Of a DNA stretch of 64,000 nt, positions 39,401 to 51,931 are shown piece after piece. The notes below the pieces were generated by a model. It was not told the DNA's origin, searched no databases, and worked only from the letters and a program-made list of their open reading frames with translations. The DNA is taken from positions 11,284,001 through 11,348,000 of the forward strand of contig CM082582.2 in the NCBI GenBank assembly GCA_040954595.2, given 5' to 3'. How positions within the stretch are numbered: position 1 is the stretch's first letter; each line of letters starts with the position of its first letter. This stretch comes from Balanoglossus misakiensis. Its lineage: Eukaryota; Hemichordata. The position numbers and the translations under genes were made by a program.

Positions 39401-42400
39401 CTGATGTTCCATTCTGATAGCGTTGCAACTGGTAGTGGATTTAGAGCATCGTATGAATTTGTACCGTGTGGAACTTGGCACATGTCCCCATGGAGCCAGT
39501 GTTCGGTGACTTGTGGATTCGGGAAACAAGTCAGGCGTGTTCTGTGTATCAGCCGAACGGACACGAAGCCAATCGAAGATCACTTCTGCCACGAGGAAAA
39601 GCCTGCATCAGATCAAATGTGCGATCAAATTTGCAGAGGTACGTAATATAGTTTAAAAAGGTAGAAAACTGCGCTTTATATGGATTGCAGCTGTTGACCA
39701 ATTGATCTGTTTTCAGTGTGACACTTAGTTTATATATTGTACTAGACCTCAGATGTACAATTTATTGAAACCCAAAGCCTTCAGCTGGAAAGAATAAGAG
39801 GGCTGAATGTACCATCTGATCAGCACGACTACAAAACAATCCTTGGTGAACTCTCAATATTTTATGCTCACTTCGAGTCTTTTTTTCTGTATAAAGTTCC
39901 CATGCCCCCTACCGACTTACGCAACGATTTCTGGGAAATTTACGAGAACCACAGACACATCACCGAAGATGTAAATATGTACACGGATTTCCTGGACAAC
40001 TTCTACAAACCCAATAATTTCGATCGTGTCGACAACGTTCCACATCCTAACTGGATAGGTGAGTCTGCATCATTGAAGCAGTGACGCTTTTATAGCAAAA
40101 ACTCGTCCACGGAGTAATGAGAATGTCGTGAATATCCAACAATTTAAATGTTTCGCTCTTGCAAATGAGTAATGCGGAGATAATACGATACAATTTCCAG
40201 TGATTGGTTTTATGGATTGTTAACAACTGATAAGCGTTTTTTTCTGGTTATCAAAATTATTTACAGATTTTTTGGCATTCAGCTCAAGTCCCGATTACAG
40301 CGACTTGCGAAATGTGCTGCGCCTGAACAGGGACGAAGTTGCCAGGTTTGGACACCAAGCTGAAGACTTCATCATACAGTGTTCGTTCGATGAAATCCGC
40401 TGTGACTATACGTGAGTGTGTTCACTTAATGTTTCCGTGGCCTGTCCAATATTTTGTACACATTATTGTGCTTTACATTGCTTCGAGCATCATCATCGAC
40501 GAGGTAGTTACTGGTAACCGAACGTTGAGTTCAGTTATTGATCATTTGTACTCGACTAATTTTGGCAGGGACTTCCACGCGTTCGAAAACGATTACTATG
40601 GCAACTGCTTCACCTTCAACAGTTGGCAGCTGAACAATCACAGTCAACTGAATTCTACGAGACCAGGAAGTCGATATGGTAGGTACTATTGCTCTAATGA
40701 AATACAATGTTAAATAGTATAGTCTTGGTTGAAAATGTGAACTCGACTGGATACTCAAAGCAGCACCATCTACTACATGAGTCTTATACACTCCATCAAG
40801 TTCATGAAAGGATTTCTAATTGATAATTTTATGCATTGTATGAATTTGTTTTGCGCGTTTTATGATCAATTCGATAAACCAAAAGCAAAATCTCTCCAGG
40901 TTTGAAGCTAACACTGTTTGTCGAGCAAGAGGAATACATACCACTGTATGGGCAGGATGCTGGCGTGCGTGTGTTAATTCACCCTGCTGATGTCACACCG
41001 TTTCCTGAAGATGAAGGCATCACCATTTCCGCTGGTTTTAAGACATCTGTTGGAGTAAGAATGGTGAGATTATTTCCCTGCTCGTTTTCAATACTTGCCA
41101 TGTACATACATTCACACATACATATATGACAGGATACAAATGAGTTAATATCATGGGGAGAACATACTCTTGGACAACTTACCATAACTATCTTCCGTGT
41201 ATTTTATTTCCTGTAGGACACTATAGCAGGTCCAAGCAAGCCATACACAAATTGTAGTGATCAACATGATTTCAAATCAATCTATGGGACAGGATATCAG
41301 TATTCAGATTTGGTGAGTATTTGGTCTTCAGGATGAAGCTAGTAATCTTGTAGTATCGTCCTATGGTCATTACTGTGATGTACCAGAGAATAGTTCACGT
41401 CATCAGAAATGGGCTCGTTGTAGATATTACATTTTTTATTGCAGGCTTGCCACAAGACCAGATTTCAGGAATACATCCGCGACGAATGTGGTTGTGTTGA
41501 TACTATGTACATGGAGGGCAAATCTTGTAACGTCGCAAATTATAAAGAAGGTAAGAAAGCAATTTTCTTTTTACTTGTTATTTCTGTTAACTTAGTAGAT
41601 GTGCAACAATGCTTGATATTGTACACATTTTTCTAACAGAAATGTGCCGACAATTAATGGAGTTTTTCTACCAGAGAGGTTTGTTGTCGAATGACTGTAA
41701 AGAACCCTGCAAGTAAGTGAATTACCCTACATTACTCGATATCAACTCATTCATTCTACTCACAATATGATTAATCTTTATATGTAAGCGTTAACTACAG
41801 GAAAAGCAGGTGATCTTTGGGCCAGTTTATGACAACCCTTTAACCTTTTTATCGTTCTTAGAAAAGTACAGTACAGCAAAATGGCGTCTCAGTCACAATG
41901 GCCATCCAATAAACATGTGGTAAGTGTTTCTTGCCAAAAGGTATTTCTCAATATTACGTAAGATGTGTTAATTTTGAGTGTTTGGCTCATGAATGTACTA
42001 GGCCAGCCACACAAAGTCAATATTGAACTTCGTCTATTTCAGGGTGGTTTAATAAAAGTATTGCGTCCACTAAACGAAAAACTTCGAAATAATGTTATAG
42101 ATGCAAAGTCGGCGAGGTAAGGGTTGTTTTATTTCCATTTTGATAGTCATATGATGAAAAATCTGCATGTTTCCTTAACGTGACCTTCAGAAATATGGCT
42201 GACAGGATTGTGACCGGTTGTTATAATGCAAAATAGTGGATATTGTTTTCTTTTTATCTTGCAGAGACAACCTAATACGTCTTGAAGTTTACTTTGAAGA
42301 ACTTAATTATAAGAAGATCTCCAAGTTACCCGCATATACGGTATGTTATCGATTGCAATTGCTATGGACATTTACACAAATTTCAGTCACAATTCGTGGC

Positions 42401-42600
42401 AGTGTGCGTTTATATCTACCGCCGTAATTATCTTTCAACAGATTGAGGAACTTCTGGCAGATGTCGGCGGTATACTTGGCCTCTACATTGGCATGTCGTT
42501 AATAACTGCTGTTGAAGTTCTGGATTTCTTCGTGGCTGTTTTACGTCATCTTATGCGCAGGGCAGGAAACAGAAATGTTCCAGACGCCAGCTCTATTTGA
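36484..42600 (+). CDS. DEG/ENaC channel C with LDLa3-CUB-TSP1-CUB-TSP1 ectodomain; one intron lost
   Basis: Twenty exons: 36484-36892, 37082-37204, 37404-37526, 37658-37789, 37885-38108, 38296-38493, 38630-38846, 38975-39159, 39305-39638, 39897-40058, 40267-40411, 40569-40678, 40900-41063, 41217-41312, 41445-41550, 41640-41712, 41862-41919, 42043-42116, 42265-42340, 42442-42600. They give 1055 residues. The start at 36484 has a good context (A at -3, G at +4); an in-frame ATG at 36400 would add 28 residues. His36-Gly37, TM1, FPAVTICN, three LDLa, CUB-TSP1-CUB-TSP1, the Cys-rich channel core, degenerin-site Ala1009 and filter GMS (1020-1022) are all present. The intron that separates CUB2 from the second TSP1 in A, B and D is missing, so exon 39305-39638 encodes both. 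The first TSP1 carries an extra acidic segment of about 25-30 residues, including [10 protein letters not shown]. The tail ends in ASSI, a class-I PDZ ligand pattern. Closest relative in the window is gene D. Confidence 0.92.
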
Positions 42601-43525
42601 AAACGTCTTGGTTTTGGTTTAGGAATGTGTCTGCCTTTTGTGCAAACGGCTGCAGTTATTGGTTTGATTGGTATTGTTATTTCACAATGGTTGTGACGAT
42701 GCTGGTTCTCAAAAGTTGATTAATTAATTTAGTGATTCACCAAAGTCAAACAAATCAGAACTGCCTAATTGACTCGAGGGTATGAATGAAAACGCAGTGA
42801 TTACTGCCAGTTCAAAGTCATTGTTAAAAGGGACAAACTGGACTACGGCATCAAGATGAGGATTATTGCTCCTACTCAAATAATAATTCTGAACAGGATC
42901 TGGTACTCTGATGAACCTCTTTTACAATGTCATGTAGTTGTTTGTCTTTTACACTCAATCTGCATAAAAGTAATTAAATTATTCAAAAGGTCACACGTTC
43001 AAACACCACAAAAATTGGTTTGATTTCTTGACTTCTATGCAAGGTTAACACCATAATGTGTAAATTGTTCTCGAGGACCACAGAGTGCCCATGAATGAAC
43101 AAGTTTTCAGTGCGAGTTGTGTGCAATCGACTCGACATTATTGTACATGTCATATGATGAGCTGTTGTCGAAACCAGCTACCCTAAAAATGCTGTCCACA
43201 TTTTTTTTCAGGCATAAAACTGCTGTTGTTGCTGGTTTTTGTTTGTTTTGTATTTACAGTTCTGGGTAACTTCATCATTGGACTTGTCGACCAAGGAAGC
43301 CTTCATGCGCATGGGCATCGTTGCTACTGTAGGCCTGAGTTGTTGATTGCTGGAGGTATAGCCAGCCTTCAACTAAAATAACAACCAGTGACAAAAAATG
43401 CTGGCTGTTCGCGCCCGTATGCACGTACAATGTACCGTATACGTAATGGTAATTAGAGGTTCGTCCTTTTGAATTCTACCAATTATACATATGTAATACG
43501 TGACGCCTTCACTTGAGGCGAATAA
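42601..43525. other. Intergenic region between channel genes C and D
   Basis: No exon is recognisable. A possible ATTAAA poly(A) signal for gene C lies at 42973-42978. A TACGTGAC site lies just upstream of gene D near 43497-43504. Confidence 0.5.
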
Positions 43526-46500
43526 TTGGTGCCCGGACTTATATTAGACACCGGAGAGTCTATTATCTGTGATAGCTACGGAGACAGGGAACTACGGACG
43601 GAAAACATCATGTCTCTGCCTAATGTTAATGTCACGGAGACATCAAGCGATGTCGCAGCCGAGTCGGATCGAGAACACTTCGGTTATCTGCTCAGAAATT
43701 TCGGAGAGACGGCCACCTGCCACGGTCTACCCCGGATAATTATCAGTCGGTCTCTGTCGAAGAAGCTCGTCTGGCTGCTCATTTTTCTGGTTGCCATGGG
43801 AGGTTTTACATTCCAGGCCTACGAACTTATCAAACTGTTCCTCGCGTACGACGTCAGAGTGAACATCGAGATTGGCACCGCCGCCAAACTGGCTTTTCCA
43901 GCCGTCACCATTTGCAACGCGAACAAGCTGCGACTGTCAGAAATTGAAAAAAGCGAACACTCGCCGTTGGCGAAGACGGACCCCGAGCACCCGGACAGTA
44001 TCCACAAGCTTCTGTCCTATGAAAGTAAGTCATGGTAATCTAATTCTGGTACTCTATAGTTAAGCCATAATTTAAACTAAGAGTCCTGTTTTAAACACTA
44101 TAAATAGTTGCAATTGTGTTTATTAATTGAGCTATAAAGGATGTTATCCCACAATACATTGACCGCAGGTTACCATGATGATAGTCTGACGGATGACTGT
44201 CCAAACAAGTCAATAAATACATCGTGTTTTTGTACAGGAATGTCGCTTCAAATTCACCTTTTCTCTCAATATTCACAATGTATGCAAAGTTAATATCACT
44301 CACTGTATCACTGCACTGTGTTACCAACCCGTAATATGTGCACAAACGCTGCTATTGTTGTCATCTGTGATGAGCATATTGATACTTGATTATTTATTGC
44401 TTTGTGTTGCCCCCGTCGCATACAGTGGTGGCTGTATGCTCATTTAATTCGTACCCGTTTAACCTCTCGGTGCGTGTCCTCAATACGTTAGGCCCGTGCT
44501 TACATGGAGATTATGAATGTGCTGATAGGAAGCGTTGTATAAAGCAACATTTAAGATGTGATGGCTATTTCCACTGCTGGGATGGTTTTAGTGATGAGAG
44601 CAACTGTACTTACAGTAAGTATGTTATAATTTGGAAGCTTTATGGAATGTGTTTAAGTTGTCTTTGATGAAATGTATAGCTTCCGAAAACCATGCAGGTA
44701 ACACAACATGCAGTCCCACCATAATGACGGTTAATCTGACAAAGATCCATGTATGCCAACAGTACTTCTGAGAAAAGTAGCATTCCTTTTCCAACCATGG
44801 CACCTTAATTAACATTTCTCCACCCAAAGCTAGGTGTGGTGAGGGTATGTTCAACTGTGGACAGGCCGGTTTCCATGGAATTTGCATTTCGGAGGAAAAA
44901 CGATGCGATGGTGTCCGTGATTGTATTGGAGGCGAGGATGAGGAGAACTGTCGTGAGTACCTTTTGATGGAAATGTTTCACAAATCACTGTTTATCAATT
45001 TCTCGGACTGAATAATCAGAATGTTCTTGGTCTTTCTTGCCCGTTCTTGCTAATAATAGTTTGACGCCATTTGCAACAATTTAACCCTGTCGTGACCTTA
45101 CTCTCCTCAGCCGTGTGTTTAGGAGGAGTCCCCTGTGACTTTGGACTTGAAAGTTCAGGTTACAAGTGCGTGCCAGTTGACAGTATGTGTGACCGATTCC
45201 CTGACTGCATTGACAGAAACGACGAAAGATACTGCTCTTTCTGTAAGTACCATATGGCTAATGCCAAGATCATCATCACTCTTGTTTATAACATATCAAA
45301 TGACATATGTAATACTTCAGACTAATTCGGTGTTGTTGCAGTTGATGACTGCATAGATGGGCGGTTGCTGGCCTCGACAACTCCATCGATTTCGTATTCA
45401 ACGAACTATCCGTCGGACTATGCAAACGATTACACGTGTGTGATGCATCTGACTGTTCCGCCGTTCAATTCTGGAGAAGAAACTGAGGACTGCATCTTTC
45501 TGTCTTTCTTGGAACTCGATGTCGAACACAGTGAAGGCTGTCAGAAGGATTTCATTGAGGTTGTGTGGGTTTTTTCATATGTTAAATCTTCACGCTGGTG
45601 TTCTTCCATTAAACTTATTATCTCGCGTCAAACTGTTTATGCAAAATCTGCCATGTAGACAAAAATGACCGTTTACCGGAAAGAATGTTGTCATTTCTCT
45701 TTTGCCCCATTACCAGATCCGGGATTCTTCAAATCCGAACATCACTGTGCGATATTGCGGAAGTAGTATTCCGCCATCTTGGATCTCGTCGTCAAGTGAC
45801 GTCGTGATCACATTTGTCAGCGACAGCGATGTTACTGGCAGAGGTTATCGAATTCAATATTCATCGGTCAAATGCCAGTCATCACACCACTGGGAGCTAT
45901 CTCCTTGGAGCGAGGTCAGTTTACCATGCTGCAAAACGTATACTTTTGCAGTTCAAGTAGCCCCAACATCATGGCCCAACAACTATCGGAAATAGTACCG
46001 GAAGTAGTCTTGGATAAAGTTTCCTATGACATGTTAAACGTAAACCTTACAGGATTGTCCAGAATTTTGTAAATTGACACACTTACACGTAGATTAAACC
46101 TGCTTTTTTCTACGTATACTATAGTGCACTCATAGTTGTGGCGGAGGGCATCGGTTTCGCAACGTCCAATGTTCAGTCGTCAGCCCAGCAGAAGACACGG
46201 TGTGTGAACCCCCAGGGTCTTTGCCTGCTGCAGTGGAGTCGTGTAACAACGAGCCTTGTCCTGGGGGTAAGAAAATGAGCTTATAAAAGTTTGTCAGATT
46301 GCAAAATGTGCCTCAAATGCGAAATATATTTTCATAAATTTGCACAATTTTTGTATATATAATCTGACACGTGTTTCCATAAAAAATAACCTCTTCATGT
46401 TTAATTTCAAAATGTAGATACTTTCTGTAATAAGCTGCTCACTGAGTGCTGTATGAATGTGACGTCACCGGGCTTTCCTAACGATTATCCACCGGATGTG

Positions 46501-48514
46501 GATTGTGGGATAGACTTTCTCAACGAAGGAGGGTGTATAGTCCTTAGTATCACCGAAATTGACATTGTTGACAGTGAAGATTGTCATAAGGACTACCTGG
46601 AGGTAAGGGAGTGTTCATAAATTACTTCCGGGGAGCGAAGGATTTTCCATGCGAATTTCATTAATACCGTTTTCAAATTTCATTTAATTTGTCTCGTTTG
46701 TCTTCTTCACACAATAGTATAGAGAATTCCAAACCGATGGAGGTGTACGAACAGAGCGTTTTTGTGGACAGCAGTCTGGCCTGCGAATGATGTCTCCGTC
46801 GAGTTCCGTCAGTCTGTTGTTCCATTCTGACAGCCTTGTGTCTGGCCGGGGATTCAGAGCGTCGTACGAGTTTGTACCCTGTGGAACGTGGCATATGTCT
46901 GAATGGAGCGAGGTATGAAATATGGTGCTTTCTGTTGAGTGTTTTACTTCCTCCCAGTAAGGGTGCCTGCTATTACAGTTAGTGGATGATATACAATATT
47001 TCGTTTAGATGACCTGTGCAAAGGCCAAACTGAAAGTTTCCCCTTTTCGGTTCTCTTTCCCTCCACGATTTGACTGTTTAGTGCAACGTGGCGTGTGGCT
47101 ACGGCGAGCGAATCAGGCGTGTTGAGTGCATCAGCCGAACAGAGAATAACCGGATCGAGGACAGTTTCTGCCAGGGAGAGAAACCGGCAGTACAACAGCC
47201 ATGTGATCAAATATGTGGAGGTATTTTTTGCATTTCTTATGTACGTTTTTGTCACGCTCACACCACACCCCTTTGTTCAGCATGTATTATGGTAATGCAG
47301 TGCGCCATCTGTTGTTGAACCCAGTTCCGACACCTGTGATCAGTTCCAGCTCCATCCGTACTGATTTATTTAAATTCTTTTGCAGTCAAAGAACCCCCGA
47401 AAAGTACGTACGACGACCTCGATTTCCTTACCCAGACACACAGACACATCACAGACGACATCGCGCTGTACTTGGACTTCTTAAACAATTACTACAAGTC
47501 GAATGATTTCGACCGCGTGGAGGAAGGAAACGATCCTGACTGGATAGGTAAGTGTCAAATGCGTACACAGGTTATGCAACGTCACTCGTTCAGCGATTCA
47601 GACAACACAGCAGTGGATGGCAAGCTAATTAGCGTGTAAAACAAGTATCGTGTTTTCTATCCACTATAGGATTCCTCTCGTTCAGTTCGAGTCCCGACTA
47701 CAGCGACTTAAAGAAGGTGTTGCGCTTAACGAAGGAAGATGTTGCCAGGTATGGCCACCAAGCCGAAGATTTGATTCTACAGTGTTCATTCAACGAAGCA
47801 TATTGTAACTACAGGCAAGTTAATGCGATCATTAAACTCGCGTCTCAAGTATACATGTACTTATACCAATTGCTAAATCCATTTAAATACAGTCACATGT
47901 CCGTACATGCCAATACTAGTACCAAGAATGTAACTTGAAATTTTGTAATAAATCCTTTATAGAGGCAGCTCTCTATAATTGTAAAATTGCACATTTTTAC
48001 CTCAATATTGTATTGACTGAGCAATCTTGCATTTTTTTTTCTGCAGCGACTTCTACGTATTTGAGAACGATCATTTCGGGAACTGTTTCACCTTCAACAA
48101 CTGGCAGCTGAATGGTCAAGATTTTCTGAACTCCAGAAGACCGGGAAATCGATACGGTAATCAATGTTCCATCTAATTATCCATACTGTTTGTTAATATT
48201 GATGCGACTCTCCTTGTTTCATTCGTAAGTTAGCGATTTTTAAATTAAGGCATTTAACTATAAATTTGTCTGGTGATGCGTAAACTAATCCAACCGATTT
48301 TCTGTAGGTTTGAAGCTGACTTTGTTTATCGAACAAAACGAGTACATACCGCTGTACGGACAGGAAGCCGGCGTGCGTGTTTTGATTCACCACCCAAGCA
48401 TCACACCCTTTCCGGAAGATGAGGGCATCACGGTCGCTCCTGGTCTGAAGACCTCCATCGCATTAAGATTGGTATGACATTATATCCTAAAGTGAAAAAT
48501 AATTTCTGGTGTTG

Positions 48515-48546
<32 letters not shown>

Positions 48547-50258
48547 GGTGGTGGTGGTGTTGTTGCTGCTGCTGGCGTTGTTGGTGGTTGAAGTTGGCTG
48601 CGACTCTTCACTGTACATAACCAGTGCACTCTTTTGAAGTTGAAAATAGCATACTACGATTAATTAGTATTTCTCAATCTTTACAAATGTTTTTTTTTTC
48701 AGGAGACGCTGGAGAAGTTGGGCCCGCCATACAGTAAGTGCAGTGATGACCATGACCTCCACTCCATATATGGACTAGGTTACAGATACTCCGACCTGGT
48801 TAGTATTCAAACTTAAACTCAGTAAGCGTCGCGATTTCGGGTTTATATCCTATGTTCTGACTGCGCTTAATTCACTGACGATTGCTTCGTCCCACTGTTT
48901 GTTGCAGGATTGCCACAAGAATAAGATTCAGGAATATATACGCGATGAGTGTGGTTGTGTCGATACAATGTACATGGAGGGCAAACCATGTAATGTTGCC
49001 AATTACAAGGAAGGCAAGTAGACTCTTATTCATCCTCGCAATATAAGCCTGCGTTTATCTGAACTCAACAAGTTAGAGACAACTTGGCGTATCCAACCGA
49101 CTAGCAAAACAACAATCCTCTGTACCTCAAATAAAAAACAAAGAGAGCCAGCAACGAAATGTAGTTATTTGTATTTCTCGTACGCGCACACACATTGAGT
49201 TGAAATTGTTCTTTTTAAAACAGAAATGTGCCGACAACTGATGGAATTTTTCTACCAACGTGGTTTGCTTTCAAACGACTGTAAAGATCCCTGCACGTAG
49301 GTGAACGTTTAAGTTATATGATATATGTAATGCTTTTTTGAACCATCTATGTGTTAATAGATTCCAAATACTTCGACGCTTTGATTTGTCAGATTTGCCT
49401 GGTACACATGTTATAATTATTTGTTGGGTGAAATATCGAGAAAAAATGACGCCCCACTTGATCTTCCAACTTCAGAGAGATGCAGTATCGCAAGACAATC
49501 TCACAATCCCAGTGGCCTTCAAGTAAACACGTGGTGAGTAGCTTTTTGGCTTTACCCCAGCTCTTATTAAAACGATTGCCTTACATCTGTAAAAGCTTCA
49601 GTACGTGATAATACGTCGCGTCGGAGATATTGCTTGATGCTGTTTCTGTTCTTACAGAATGGTCTGATCAAGGTATTGCGCCCTCTAAATGATAAAGTCA
49701 GAGAACACGTTGTGGATGAAAAAACGTCAAGGTAAAGACACTTAACGTCTATCAGTTCCTGTTTTCAACAAAGTAACCCCATTTAGAATATAAGGTTCCT
49801 TTTCTTCGAGAAGATTTATGGCTTTGATAAAATTTCTCTGATTTCTGTCTGACTCTATGTTCGTGTTGCAGAGACAACCTACTCCATCTTGAAGTCTTTT
49901 ACGAGGAGTTAAACTACGAAAGGGTGACTGAGTCGTCGGCTTACACGGTAGGTTACTTGTCCCTGCTCATTAGCATGTTCTTGTTCCTTCCACGTCTCTT
50001 TCTGGACTTGCAACGGCAGTGCGTAATTACTAGTAGTACCTCAGTGTATTTTAAGATCAAATACCGAGTTTTCAACTTCGCAGTTCGTAATTTTATTTAT
50101 TTTATCAGATTGAAGAATTACTGGCGGATATTGGCGGTACATTGGGACTTTACCTCGGAGTGTCTTTGATAACAGGTGTCGAGATCCTGGAGTTCGTCTT
50201 AAATGTCTTTCGCCATCTACTGTGCAAGACGGTCGGGACCAAATCGTCCAACGTCTAA
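43526..50258 (+). CDS. DEG/ENaC channel D with LDLa3-CUB-TSP1-CUB-TSP1 ectodomain; two GC-AG introns
   Basis: Twenty-one exons: 43526-44024, 44492-44614, 44830-44952, 45111-45242, 45342-45559, 45717-45914, 46125-46266, 46418-46602, 46718-46912, 47082-47220, 47386-47547, 47670-47814, 48047-48156, 48308-48471, 48703-48798, 48908-49013, 49224-49296, 49476-49533, 49658-49731, 49872-49947, 50109-50258. They give 1055 residues; an in-frame ATG at 43610 would shorten this by 28. His66-Gly67, TM1, FPAVTICN, three LDLa, CUB-TSP1-CUB-TSP1, the channel core, degenerin-site Ala1012 and filter GVS (1023-1025) are all intact. The filter triplet GVS is also found in nematode MEC-4. The introns after 47814 and 49013 begin GCAAGT; only these borders keep phase with the paralogues. 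The tail is short and ends in SSNV, a class-I PDZ ligand pattern. Gene D is very similar to gene C, for instance in CUB2 ([13 protein letters not shown]) and the sixteenth exon ([12 protein letters not shown]), implying a recent duplication. Confidence 0.92.
48509..48580 (+). repeat. (GTT)n/(GGT)n compound microsatellite in an intron of channel gene D
   Basis: About eight GTT units merge into about twelve GGT units, then degenerate GCT units, in the intron after the EYIPLYGQ exon. Simple-sequence DNA; length is probably polymorphic. Confidence 0.85.
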
Positions 50259-51800
50259 CCCAATCGGCACAAACTTCAAATATCTGCTAGCGAACATTTT
50301 TGATGGCGGGTTGGGGCAGCTTGGGATGATGGTTACAGTTGTCGCTGCGACTGAATCACGTCGTTTTAGTGTTTTTTTTGTGTGTGCTAAACGTCACGGT
50401 GTGTGACGTGGTACGTCACTTTCGGCTGATAGTAAAATTTACACTTAATATGTACAGGGTAGAAGAAAACACTACCAAAGCGATTATACCCACAAAGATT
50501 CTGTGGTCACAGCAGACGTCTGGCAAAATACCAACTCCCCAATGTATTTTAGTTTAGGTTCCGATATTGTTACATTAGATTAAGTAGTCTATAAAGTTTT
50601 ACACCAGTAGAAGCAAATGTTTTACTTCAAGTGGTACAATGAGGATTTTGAGTTTTATTTTTGTATATTTTGATATTTTGAGTTAGTTAAGCCAATATCG
50701 AAATTGGCAAGCGTCATCGAGTTTTTTTATCATTAATACAGTATATGTGGACATTCAGACGGTTCGTTGGATTCACTGTGTCATGCTGACAAGCCGTGAA
50801 TCGGCATTTTCAACGATTTTCATTCACGTGAACAGAAAGTCTTGGGAACTGTTCCCCCCTAACAGCTGGAGAACAGTCAAAGGTCTTTGACACCGAGCAG
50901 ACCGGGGGGGGGGAGGGGTTGTTGCATCACCCAGGTAGACGTCCGGGAAAATTTGGTGACATGATATTGATAATATAAGTCGGCCTGGTGCTGCATGTAA
51001 TGCTAACAGCCCATCTCAATAGACTAGATATAGTTGCATCATCCAATTGGTCGAAAAATGTTTGATTACATGGGAAGATATAATAACCACGCAGTATACG
51101 CAAGTGTTAACCTACTAAATTTCACATTTAATAACAGTAAGCTTGTCACGGTTGCAAAATTTACGACATCTCCAATATCACGAACACGATGCATACAAAA
51201 GCCGGGGATACATCGATCGTATCTTATCCTCAGCAATTGATAAGTTTACCAAATCGCTGGGTGATCTAAATTTGCTTGTAAATATACAATTAACCGAAAA
51301 GTGGGTCTCCTAAGAAAGGGGGTGGGGAGAGTATCCCGGCCAAATGATGTCCGTCCTACATTTAAAGATGTATGTCACTATGCAAATTTAGACACGGTTA
51401 CCGTGGAAAGTGGAGCCCGGGACCTATCATGCGTTTTCACTTGGGTGATCACGCGCAAACTAGTGCGCCACTGCATGGTAACCACGATGTAACTGGAATA
51501 CCCAGACACACCATTTTATCCATATATGGATGTATACACCTGTATGCCTTTGAAAATTGTTTTATCACCATGGGCGGTGACACCCACGTCACGGTGTCTG
51601 CTGGAATGTTAAGAGCATCCAAAACAGAAGAACTATCTCTTGCATGCAATGTCCCAAAAAGTTCGTTGGCAATCCGATATGAAGTCGACACTGAACGTGG
51701 GAATCTCAACACACTGTCAGTCTTCACAAGGTGGCAGTCAACGGACTTTGTATTTTTGACTGGGTGACCTTTTTTCAAGTCGTGACGCTGGCGACACAAT
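50259..51800. other. Intergenic region between channel gene D and the first GH16 gene
   Basis: No exon chain is recognised. There is a G-rich run at 50904-50913. Overlapping open frames on both strands at 51372-51799 show no domain, and I see no paralogous exon to support either one. Confidence 0.5.
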
Positions 51801-51810
51801 TTTTATAACG

Positions 51811-51931
51811 ATATTTGATGATGTCATATCTTTCGAGCTACCATGCGTTTGGCACGTTGTCAGCTGATGGATGAGTGGTAAGCTTATAAGTTATAGCGGG
51901 CGAGTCGTCTTCTCCAGTACGAATTGAAATC
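51811..51931 (+). promoter_or_regulatory. Core promoter of GH16 gene 1
   Basis: TATAAG at 51885-51890 lies 47 bases before the ATG, followed by an initiator-like CTCCAGTA near 51912. Upstream, TCATATCTTTC at 51824-51834 and the surrounding ATATTTGATG are also found before GH16 gene 2. A very short 5' untranslated region of about 15-20 bases is predicted. Confidence 0.6.

Noticed and set aside
51372-51799. Overlapping open frames on both strands upstream of GH16 gene 1 (131 and 116 codons)
   Set aside because: Neither has a recognisable domain or exon partner, and both overlap the same DNA, so at most one could be real and I see no evidence for either.
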